Positions 34,186-39,781 of a stretch of DNA of 39,781 bases are shown one piece after another (positions within the stretch are counted from its first letter, which is position 1; each line of letters starts with the position of its first letter). Both the position numbers and the translations under genes were made by a program. Source of the stretch: Chloroflexota bacterium (GTDB lineage Bacteria; Chloroflexota; Anaerolineae; UBA1429); the NCBI GenBank assembly GCA_012729455.1, contig JAAYDC010000025.1, positions 1 through 39,781 on the forward strand. The letters are read 5' to 3'. Under the pieces are notes generated by a model. That model searched no databases. It was not told the DNA's origin and saw only the letters and a program-made list of their open reading frames with translations.

Positions 34186-34213
34186 ATTATAAGCGCACTA
34201 TGGGGTGAGGCAA
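34186..34213 (-). promoter_or_regulatory. Predicted promoter of cysS-rlmB
   Basis: Minus-strand TTGCCT (34208-34213), a 16-nt spacer and perfect TATAAT (34186-34191), in the 192-bp gap between radA and cysS. The leader ORF and hairpin lie between it and cysS. Confidence 0.72.
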
Positions 34214-34224
34214 TTCTGGCAGCG

Positions 34225-35589
34225 CTATTGACTGCCGATGAGTGAGGCGGAGATCGCCTCGGCGACAGTGCGTACCGTCTCGATGTGCAGGCTGGCACCA
34301 TCCAGGTTGAGGGATGCCCCGCTGCGCATCTGCGGGATCACGGCCCGCCGGAAGCCCAGCTTGGCAGCTTCGCGCAGACGGCGCTCGCTGTGCCCGACGC
34401 TGCGCAGTTCGCCCGCCAGGCCGATCTCGCCGAACAACACCAGGTCGGGATGTACCGGCCGGTTCTGCAGGCTGGAAGCAATCGCCACGGCGATCGCCAA
34501 GTCGGCGGCTGGCTCGCGCAGCCGAAGACCGCCCACCACGTTAACGAACAAGTCCTGATCATGGATGTGCAGCCCGACACGTTTGCCCAGCACAGCGGTG
34601 AGCAGCCACAGACGGTTCAGGTCGATGCCGTTGCCAGTGTAGCGCGGGAACTGCAGCACTGAGCGGCTGGCCAGCGCCTGCACCTCGACCATCAGCGGGC
34701 GGGTACCCTCCATGGTTACGGCAATCGTCGAGCCGGGGGCGTGGCTGGGGCGTTCTTCTAAAAAGACTTGTGAGGGGTTGGCAACCTCGTGCAAGCCGCT
34801 TTCGTGCATCTCAAACACGCCAACCTCATCGGTCGAGCCAAAGCGGTTCTTCACACTGCGCAGCAACCGAAAGGCATGAAAGCGTTCGCCCTCTAGGTAG
34901 AGCACCGTATCCACGATGTGCTCCAGTACCCTGGGCCCGGCGATGGCTCCGCTCTTGGTTACATGCCCGACGATCAGGATCGGCACGTTGAGCCCTTTGG
35001 CGAGGTGCAGGAGCGCGTTGGCGCACTCGCGCACCTGGGTCAGGCTGCCGGATGACGACTCCACCTCGGCCAACCGCACCGACTGGATCGAATCCATCAC
35101 CGCCAGGGCGGGGTGCAGCGTTTCGATCTGCCCGATGATGCGTTCGAGGTCGGTTTCGGCCAACAGATAGAGGTTGCCGGCGGTAACTCCAATGCGGTCG
35201 GCGCGCGCTTTGACCTGGGTGGCCGATTCTTCGCCCGACACGTACAACACCGGCTGGTCAGAGCTGACCAATCCGGCTACCTGCAACAGTAGGGTCGACT
35301 TTCCGACTCCCGGGTCGCCGCCGATCAGAACCAGGGAACCCGGCACCAGGCCCCCGCCCAGCACGCGGTTGAACTCGCCGATCGGCACCTGAATTCGCTG
35401 TTGGTCGGAAGCACTGATCTCAGCCAGCGGCATCGCCTGGCTGATGCCGCTGGCTACCTTGCTGGAACCCGCCACCGGGGCCGAGAGCACCAGCGAGTTC
35501 CACTCGCCGCATTCGGGGCAGCGGCCCATCCATTTCGCCTGGCTGTTACCGCACTGCTGACAAATATAGCGCGTGCTAGTTTTAGCCAT
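34225..35589 (-). CDS. radA: DNA repair protein RadA
   Basis: A 454-residue RadA/Sms. An N-terminal zinc finger (CQQCGNSQAKWMGRCPECGEWN) is followed by a RecA-like ATPase core with Walker A GGDPGVGKSTLLLQ (about 93), the RadA-specific KNRFGSTDEVGVFEM (about 246), and a C-terminal Lon-protease-like domain (FVNVVGGLRLREPAADLAIA). RadA is a hexameric helicase that speeds branch migration in recombination. It follows clpC by 3 nt, an arrangement common in many bacteria. Confidence 0.96.
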   Translation of the reverse strand: MAKTSTRYICQQCGNSQAKWMGRCPECGEWNSLVLSAPVAGSSKVASGISQAMPLAEISASDQQRIQVPIGEFNRVLGGGLVPGSLVLIGGDPGVGKSTLLLQVAGLVSSDQPVLYVSGEESATQVKARADRIGVTAGNLYLLAETDLERIIGQIETLHPALAVMDSIQSVRLAEVESSSGSLTQVRECANALLHLAKGLNVPILIVGHVTKSGAIAGPRVLEHIVDTVLYLEGERFHAFRLLRSVKNRFGSTDEVGVFEMHESGLHEVANPSQVFLEERPSHAPGSTIAVTMEGTRPLMVEVQALASRSVLQFPRYTGNGIDLNRLWLLTAVLGKRVGLHIHDQDLFVNVVGGLRLREPAADLAIAVAIASSLQNRPVHPDLVLFGEIGLAGELRSVGHSERRLREAAKLGFRRAVIPQMRSGASLNLDGASLHIETVRTVAEAISASLIGSQ

Positions 35590-35592
35590 GAA

Positions 35593-38067
35593 CTAGATGC
35601 TTTCGGCCTGGTCGAACTCGGTCAGCGCGGTGCTCGCGTCGGGGTGGCGCAACACCAACTCGCTATCGAGCACGTCGATCACCACCAGGTCGCCATCCTG
35701 GAAGGTGCCGTCCAGCAGCTTGTCGGCCAGCGGATCCTCGATCAGGCGCTGGATGGCACGTTTGAGCGGCCGGGCGCCATACTGCGGGTCAAAACCCTCT
35801 TGCACCAGCTTGGCGCGCCCCTCTTCGGTCAGCTCCAGCTGAATCTGGTGCTCCTCCAGGCGCTTGGTCACCTGCCGCAGCTGGATATCGACGATCTGTT
35901 CAATATCATCCCGCGAGAGGGCGCTAAAGACGACCACCTCATCGACGCGGTTGAGGAACTCGGGCTTGAACAGGCGCTTGAGCTCGCGCATCACCGTCGA
36001 CTGCATGTCGCGGTGTGGTACGATCATCTGGTCACCACTGCCGAGCGCGGCAAACCCGAGCGAGGCATTTTGCATGATCTCACTCGACCCCACGTTACTC
36101 GTCATGATCACCAAGGTATTGCGAAAGTCGACCTTGCGCCCCTTGGCGTCCGTCAGATGGCCTTCTTCCATAATCTGCAGAAGCATGTTAAAGGCTTCAG
36201 GATGCGCCTTTTCGATTTCATCAAAGCACACCACTGCGTACGGGCGCCGGCGGATGGCTTCCGTCAGCTGGCCGGCTTCTTCGTAGCCGACGTAACCCGG
36301 AGGCGCCCCCACCAGACGCGAGATGGTGTGGCGCTCCATGAACTCGGACATGTCGAACTGCAGCAGGGCATCCGAGGTGCCAAAGAGGAATTCTGCCAAA
36401 GCCTTGCACAGCTCGGTTTTGCCCACGCCGGTAGGCCCTAAAAAGATAAAGGTACCGATCGGGCGCGACGGGTCCTTGAGCCCCGCGCGGGCACGCCGAA
36501 CCGCCTTGGCGAGGGCGTGCACAGCTGCTTCCTGGCCCACAATGCGCTCGTGCAGCGCGGCTTCCATCAGGAGCAAACGCTGCGACTCTTCTTCGGCGAT
36601 GTTGGTGACGGGGATGCCCGTCCACATGGCAATGATCTCGGCGATGTCATCGGCCGTCACACGCAGCTCAACGGGCTCTGCAGGCACTGCTTCAATAGCG
36701 ATCCCCAGTTTTTCACCCCACAGCCCCAACTCGGATTGTGTCACCAGGCTGGACGGCATGGTGGGGCGTTCAGGGGCCGTTACCATCTGCATGGGCTCGC
36801 TGGGGACTGCATCGGTCACCCGACCGGATTTAAAGACGCGCACGCGCGAAGCGGCCTCATCCACCAGGTCGATTGCCTTGTCGGGCAGGAAGCGGTCTGG
36901 CACGTAACGCACTGCCAACCGCACGGCCGCCTCGAGGGCTTCGTCAGTGATCTTGAGTTTGTGATGTTCTTCGTAACGGCTGCGTATCCCCTGCAGGATG
37001 CTGAGGGTTTCATCGGCTGTAGGTTCAGAGACGTGCACCGGCTGGAAGCGCCGCTCGAGGGCGGCATCACTTTCGATGTGCTTGCGATATTCGTTGAGCG
37101 TAGTGGCGCCGATGCACTGCAGCTCACCGCGCGAAAGGGCCGGCTTGAGGATATTGGCGGCGTCCACCGTGCTGCCGGCCGCGCCGGCGCCGATCAGCAT
37201 GTGCAGCTCATCGATGAACAGGATCGTCGCGGTGGTCTTGATCTCGTCGATGACTTTTTTAAGACGTTCTTCGAACTGGCCGCGATACATCGTGCCTGCC
37301 ACCAGCGTGCCTACATCCAGGCGTACCAGGCGCTTATCCTGCAGGTCTTCGGGCACCTGCTTGGCGATGATGCGCTGCGCCAATCCCTCGACGATGGCCG
37401 TCTTTCCGACGCCGGGCTCGCCGATCAGGGCGGGGTTGTTCTTACTGCGGCGCGCCAGGATCTGCACCACGCGTTCGATCTCTTTCTGGCGGCCGATCAC
37501 CGGATCGAGCTTGCCCTGGCGAGCCAGGTTGGTCAGGTCAATCCCGAGCTGTTCAATCAGGCTGGGTTCTTTGGCATTTGCTGCCGCTGCCGGACGGCTC
37601 TCTTCCCTGCCCGCGGCAGGACGCATCTCCTGGCGCATCATTGCGAGCACACGCCGGCGCACGACGTCACGGCTGACGTCCAGGCTCAAGAGAACCGCCG
37701 AGGCGATATGGTCCGAATCACGGATCAGTGCTAGAAGCAGGTGCTCGGTGTTGACATAGCGCTGCCCGAGATTGCGCGCCTCAGCGATGGCGTATTGCAT
37801 CACCCTCTTGGTGTGGTCGGCCAGTTCCATGGTGCCGGTAGGGCCATCCTGGCGGCCAACCATGCGTTCGACGGCATGGCGCACCTGCCCAATGGTGAGG
37901 CCCAACTCGCTCAGGATGCGCGATGCAATGCCGTCTTCTTCGCGCATCAAGCCAAGCAGAAGATGCTCGGTGCCTATATAGTTGTGGTGTAGCCGGCGAG
38001 CTTCTTCCTGAGCCATCCCCAGGGCTTGCTTGGCGCGGCTGGTGAAACGATCCATGCTATCAGACAT
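35593..38067 (-). CDS. clpC: ClpC-type Clp protease ATPase without the usual M/UVR domain
   Basis: An AAA+ unfoldase of 824 residues. Residues 4-145 hold two Clp-N repeats ([34 protein letters not shown], read in parts). D1 has Walker [10 protein letters not shown] (about 221); D2 has GPTGVGKTE (about 545). In place of the coiled-coil M/UVR domain, about residues 406-472 form a low-complexity Pro/Ser/Met/Val linker with no EKAAELRD-type motif. ClpC feeds substrates to ClpP. ATG 38067 is preferred because GAGAG then sits about 8 nt away; ATG 38073 and 38055 are in frame. radA follows closely, as usual. Confidence 0.93.
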   Translation of the reverse strand: MSDSMDRFTSRAKQALGMAQEEARRLHHNYIGTEHLLLGLMREEDGIASRILSELGLTIGQVRHAVERMVGRQDGPTGTMELADHTKRVMQYAIAEARNLGQRYVNTEHLLLALIRDSDHIASAVLLSLDVSRDVVRRRVLAMMRQEMRPAAGREESRPAAAANAKEPSLIEQLGIDLTNLARQGKLDPVIGRQKEIERVVQILARRSKNNPALIGEPGVGKTAIVEGLAQRIIAKQVPEDLQDKRLVRLDVGTLVAGTMYRGQFEERLKKVIDEIKTTATILFIDELHMLIGAGAAGSTVDAANILKPALSRGELQCIGATTLNEYRKHIESDAALERRFQPVHVSEPTADETLSILQGIRSRYEEHHKLKITDEALEAAVRLAVRYVPDRFLPDKAIDLVDEAASRVRVFKSGRVTDAVPSEPMQMVTAPERPTMPSSLVTQSELGLWGEKLGIAIEAVPAEPVELRVTADDIAEIIAMWTGIPVTNIAEEESQRLLLMEAALHERIVGQEAAVHALAKAVRRARAGLKDPSRPIGTFIFLGPTGVGKTELCKALAEFLFGTSDALLQFDMSEFMERHTISRLVGAPPGYVGYEEAGQLTEAIRRRPYAVVCFDEIEKAHPEAFNMLLQIMEEGHLTDAKGRKVDFRNTLVIMTSNVGSSEIMQNASLGFAALGSGDQMIVPHRDMQSTVMRELKRLFKPEFLNRVDEVVVFSALSRDDIEQIVDIQLRQVTKRLEEHQIQLELTEEGRAKLVQEGFDPQYGARPLKRAIQRLIEDPLADKLLDGTFQDGDLVVIDVLDSELVLRHPDASTALTEFDQAESI

Positions 38068-38090
38068 ATCCATTCTCTCTAGATAAACAA

Positions 38091-38123
38091 CAAGAGGCTA
38101 GGTCATTTTACACCAGCCTCTTG
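38091..38123 (-). terminator. Perfect 9-bp inverted repeat between rpsA-like gene and clpC
   Basis: CAAGAGGCT (38091-38099) and AGCCTCTTG (38115-38123) with a 15-nt loop. On the minus strand the stem is followed by TTGTTTATCT, so it could end the upstream transcript. It also overlaps the predicted clpC promoter and 5' leader. Confidence 0.5.
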
Positions 38124-38133
38124 CTTCAGCCAA
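38105..38133 (-). promoter_or_regulatory. Predicted promoter of clpC
   Basis: Minus-strand TTGGCT (38128-38133), a 17-nt spacer and TAAAAT (38105-38110). Predicted start is about 30 nt before the clpC ATG. The -35 box overlaps a 15-bp palindrome. Confidence 0.5.
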
Positions 38134-38144
38134 CAAATTGTTGG
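38130..38144. promoter_or_regulatory. Operator-like palindrome at the clpC -35 region
   Basis: CCAACAA-A-TTGTTGG is a perfect 7-bp inverted repeat around one central base. The 1-nt centre suits a dimeric DNA-binding protein better than an RNA hairpin. It does not match the CIRCE element or the CtsR direct repeat; the regulator is unknown. Confidence 0.45.
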
Positions 38145-38186
38145 GTTCAGGCCTGCTGCTGCGGTTGGGCAGCAACAGGCTTTGCC

Positions 38187-39404
38187 TTAGCCGCTGGTGT
38201 CCTCCGAGTCGCTGGGGTCGTCGAGTTGGCCGGCCGACCAGTCGTAATCGTCGGAATATTGGTCTTCGCTGACGCGCCGCAGGCTCAAGCCGATGCGCTG
38301 CTGGCTGCTATCTATACGGATGATCCGCAAGGTAAGTTCCTGATCCTCTTGCACCACCTCGCTCGGATGGGTGACATGCTCGTCTGAGAGCTCGGAAATA
38401 TGGATTAGCCCCTCGATCGAATCATCCAGGCGCGCAAAGGCACCGAAATTGGTCAGCTTGGTGATGGTGCCACTGACCAGCTGGCCGACCTGATAGAGCT
38501 CTTCAATGGCTGCCCAGGGCTCTTTTTGCAGCCGCTTCATGCTCAGGGCAATGCGCTTGCGCTCGCGGTCGACCGAGAGCACCAACACATCCACTTCCTG
38601 GCCAGCGCTCAGCACCTCGCGCGGGTGCGAAACGCGCTTCCACGAAAGCTCAGAGAGGTGCACCAGACCATCCGCACCGCCCAGGTCGACAAAGGCACCA
38701 AAGTCGCACAGGCTGCTGACGGTTCCGCGCTTGACGGTGCCCTCGACCAATTCGTCGAGCAGTTTTTCTTTCAGGTCCTGGCGACTCTCACGGCTGGCAG
38801 CGCGCTCCGAAAGGATCAGGCGGTTACGGCGCCGGTCGATCTCGATGATCTTGACAAGCATCTGCCTGCCAACCAGGCCGCTCAGGGCCTCTTCACGCTC
38901 TTCGTCGGTGCCGGTGCGTGAGATGCGCACGCTGGCGATCTGCGAGGCAGGGACAAACCCGCGCACGCGCCCGACGTTGATGATCAAACCGCCGCGGTTA
39001 TAGCCAGCCACAGGCTCGTTGATCATCTCGCCATCTTCAAAGAGCTTGGCTGCTTTTTGCCAATCCGTCTCCACCTGGGCGCGGCTGAGCGACAGGACGA
39101 CGTTGCCGTCGCTGTCTTCGGGGCGCACCACATAGGCGTATACCTGCTGGCCGACCGCAAGGTTCTCGCGGAACTCGGGGTCGAGGCTGTCCAGGTCGGA
39201 GCTGGAGACGATCCCCTCGCTTTTGGCGCCGATGTCGATCAGCACCTCGGTGGGCGACACATTGACGACCACACCCTCGCGGATATCACCGCGCCGCGGG
39301 GCGTGACTGACCGACTCTTGCTCCAACAGCGCTGCCATGGGGTGTTCTTCGATAGGGTTCTCACCGCCCGGCTCGTTGTTGTTCATGAGTTGATGCTCAT
39401 CCAT
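38187..39404 (-). CDS. rpsA: S1 RNA-binding domain protein (ribosomal protein S1-like)
   Basis: A 405-residue protein with four S1 (OB-fold) repeats: about 37-107 (GDIREGVVVNVSPTEVLIDI), 120-195 (diverged), 210-280 (GTVSSLCDFGAFVDLGGADGLVHLSELS) and 295-365 (GTITKLTNFGAFARLDDSIEGLIHISELS), cited by their core strands, and an acidic tail. S1 binds mRNA and helps translation start. The ATG at 39404 is chosen because AAGGAG is 9 nt away; the first ATG (39413) abuts that site. Four-repeat forms are common outside proteobacteria. It has its own promoter at 39439-39467. Confidence 0.9.
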   Translation of the reverse strand: MDEHQLMNNNEPGGENPIEEHPMAALLEQESVSHAPRRGDIREGVVVNVSPTEVLIDIGAKSEGIVSSSDLDSLDPEFRENLAVGQQVYAYVVRPEDSDGNVVLSLSRAQVETDWQKAAKLFEDGEMINEPVAGYNRGGLIINVGRVRGFVPASQIASVRISRTGTDEEREEALSGLVGRQMLVKIIEIDRRRNRLILSERAASRESRQDLKEKLLDELVEGTVKRGTVSSLCDFGAFVDLGGADGLVHLSELSWKRVSHPREVLSAGQEVDVLVLSVDRERKRIALSMKRLQKEPWAAIEELYQVGQLVSGTITKLTNFGAFARLDDSIEGLIHISELSDEHVTHPSEVVQEDQELTLRIIRIDSSQQRIGLSLRRVSEDQYSDDYDWSAGQLDDPSDSEDTSG

Positions 39405-39438
39405 GCGCGCCATCTCCTTACGAAAGACCTAGTAAGTC

Positions 39439-39467
39439 ATTATAAAGGCACGCAATAGAAAAGGCAA
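39439..39467 (-). promoter_or_regulatory. Predicted promoter of the rpsA-like gene
   Basis: Minus-strand TTGCCT (39462-39467), a 17-nt spacer and perfect TATAAT (39439-39444). The start codon is about 35 nt downstream. Confidence 0.72.
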
Positions 39468-39561
39468 GCTCCAGCATAATGTATAGCCCTGCAGACATGC
39501 CAATCGAACGTGCTGTACGCGGTCAGTGGAAAGGCAACCTGAAAGGAGTAAAACAACGATT

Positions 39562-39589
39562 TTGACAGATTCGGCGAACTGCCTAGAAT
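39562..39589 (+). promoter_or_regulatory. Upstream tandem promoter (P1) of a probable rRNA operon
   Basis: TTGACA (39562-39567), a 16-nt spacer and TAGAAT (39584-39589), facing right out of the window. Its -35 context CGATTTTGACAG recurs at P2, 96 bp on. The 377 bp from 39405 to the edge hold no convincing protein gene. Confidence 0.65.
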
Positions 39590-39657
39590 GGCTCCTCGTT
39601 GTCTCTCGTGCGGGAGATGACGGCCGAGCAGGAACGTCACAAGCCCATTTGGGCGAT

Positions 39658-39685
39658 TTGACAGGCCCGACGGCATGTGTATAAT
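39658..39685 (+). promoter_or_regulatory. Downstream tandem promoter (P2) of a probable rRNA operon
   Basis: Perfect TTGACA (39658-39663), a 16-nt spacer and TATAAT (39680-39685). The same spacing as P1 and similar -35 flanks suggest a tandem, strong promoter pair of the kind that drives stable RNA. Confidence 0.8.
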
Positions 39686-39686
39686 G

Positions 39687-39717
39687 AACCGCCGTGCCCA
39701 AGGATGGCACAGCGGTT
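39687..39717. repeat. Inverted repeat at the P2 start site
   Basis: AACCGC (39687-39692) pairs with GCGGTT (39712-39717), and GTGCC (39694-39698) with GGCAC (39706-39710), with one mismatch between the arms and a 7-nt loop. It begins 2 nt after the -10 box, so the left arm spans the expected start site. Confidence 0.6.
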
Positions 39718-39721
39718 GAGA

Positions 39722-39734
39722 GGCACCTTAACAA
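39722..39734 (+). promoter_or_regulatory. boxA-like antitermination site of an rRNA operon leader
   Basis: GGCACCTTAACAA matches the E. coli rrn boxA (TGCTCTTTAACAA) at 10 of 13 positions. boxA RNA recruits NusB/NusE so that RNA polymerase reads through the long untranslated rRNA operon. It lies about 30 nt after the predicted P2 start. Confidence 0.6.
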
Positions 39735-39748
39735 CTGAAGAGTGACAA

Positions 39749-39771
39749 AAGAGCGAAGAGTAAGAGCGAAG
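39749..39771 (+). repeat. Short purine-rich direct repeat in the probable rRNA leader
   Basis: AAGAGCGAAG occurs at 39749-39758 and again at 39762-39771, 13 bp apart. It lies in a purine-rich stretch that continues to the window edge. No function is evident. Confidence 0.5.
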
Positions 39772-39781
39772 GGGTACCACG

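Noticed and set aside
34160-34190. A T-box-like AGGGCTGGAACCGCA on the minus strand upstream of cysS
   Set aside because: It resembles the T-box core AGGGTGGNACCGCG but has an inserted base and sits right at the predicted transcript start, leaving no room for Stem I or the specifier loop; no T-run terminator follows.
35401-37734. Long plus-strand open frames opposite clpC and radA (up to 405 codons)
   Set aside because: They are antisense shadows of well-conserved genes in GC-rich DNA, with no ribosome-binding sites or recognisable domains.
39429-39734. A 101-codon minus-strand frame upstream of the S1-like gene
   Set aside because: It covers the S1 promoter and the tandem rightward promoters, has no ribosome-binding site and shows no conserved character.

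Overview
The window is 39.8 kb of GC-rich, gene-dense bacterial chromosome. Starts mix ATG, GTG and TTG, most with Shine-Dalgarno sites, and stop/start overlaps are frequent. The gene content suggests Chloroflexota, probably an Anaerolineae-like lineage: a UroD/MtaA-type protein, a PPi-type phosphofructokinase, giant secreted beta-sandwich proteins, and the order rpmH-rnpA-yidD-yidC-jag-parAB. That placement rests on the general look of the proteins; no phylogeny was run. No phage, IS or CRISPR signatures are visible.

Layout. (1) 31-6473: a UroD-family gene diverges from a ThuA-like gene. Next is a leftward operon coding for a YabN-like methylase/MazG fusion and a complete ECF vitamin/metal transporter (S, A1, A2, T). 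(2) 6521-8169: a tRNA-Gly(CCC) with its own promoter and terminator, followed by a glycosyltransferase-39-like membrane protein gene broken by six frame changes. (3) 8231-16103: a PPi-type phosphofructokinase, convergent with a two-gene leftward unit encoding a TPR/LysM membrane protein and a 1706-residue secreted repeat protein. (4) 16170-19570: tatA plus a 54-residue TatA-like mini-protein, then a sugar cassette (TIM-barrel isomerase, galU, GHMP kinase). (5) 19542-31840: a long rightward run that begins at a perfect consensus promoter: rpmH-rnpA-yidD-(PQQ lipoprotein)-yidC-khpB-(PfkB kinase)-parA-parB-prfA-prmC-HAD-tsaC-dnaX-ybaB-recR. It covers RNA processing, membrane insertion, chromosome partition, translation termination and replication/repair. 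(6) 31837-39404, leftward: rpsA-like, clpC, radA, then cysS-rlmB from a separate promoter with a short Cys-containing leader ORF. (7) 39562-39781, rightward: tandem TTGACA promoters and a boxA-like antitermination site, which I read as the leader of an rRNA operon whose 16S gene lies just past the right edge.

Most noteworthy are the candidate cysteine-responsive leader peptide in front of cysS; an ECF ATPase pair in which one composite ATP site looks degenerate; a ClpC that lacks the usual M/UVR domain; a tandem TatA-like mini-protein; the rRNA-operon leader; and a set of promoters with a TTGCC -35 element. Gene functions come from reading translated sequences and motifs by eye, with no database search.
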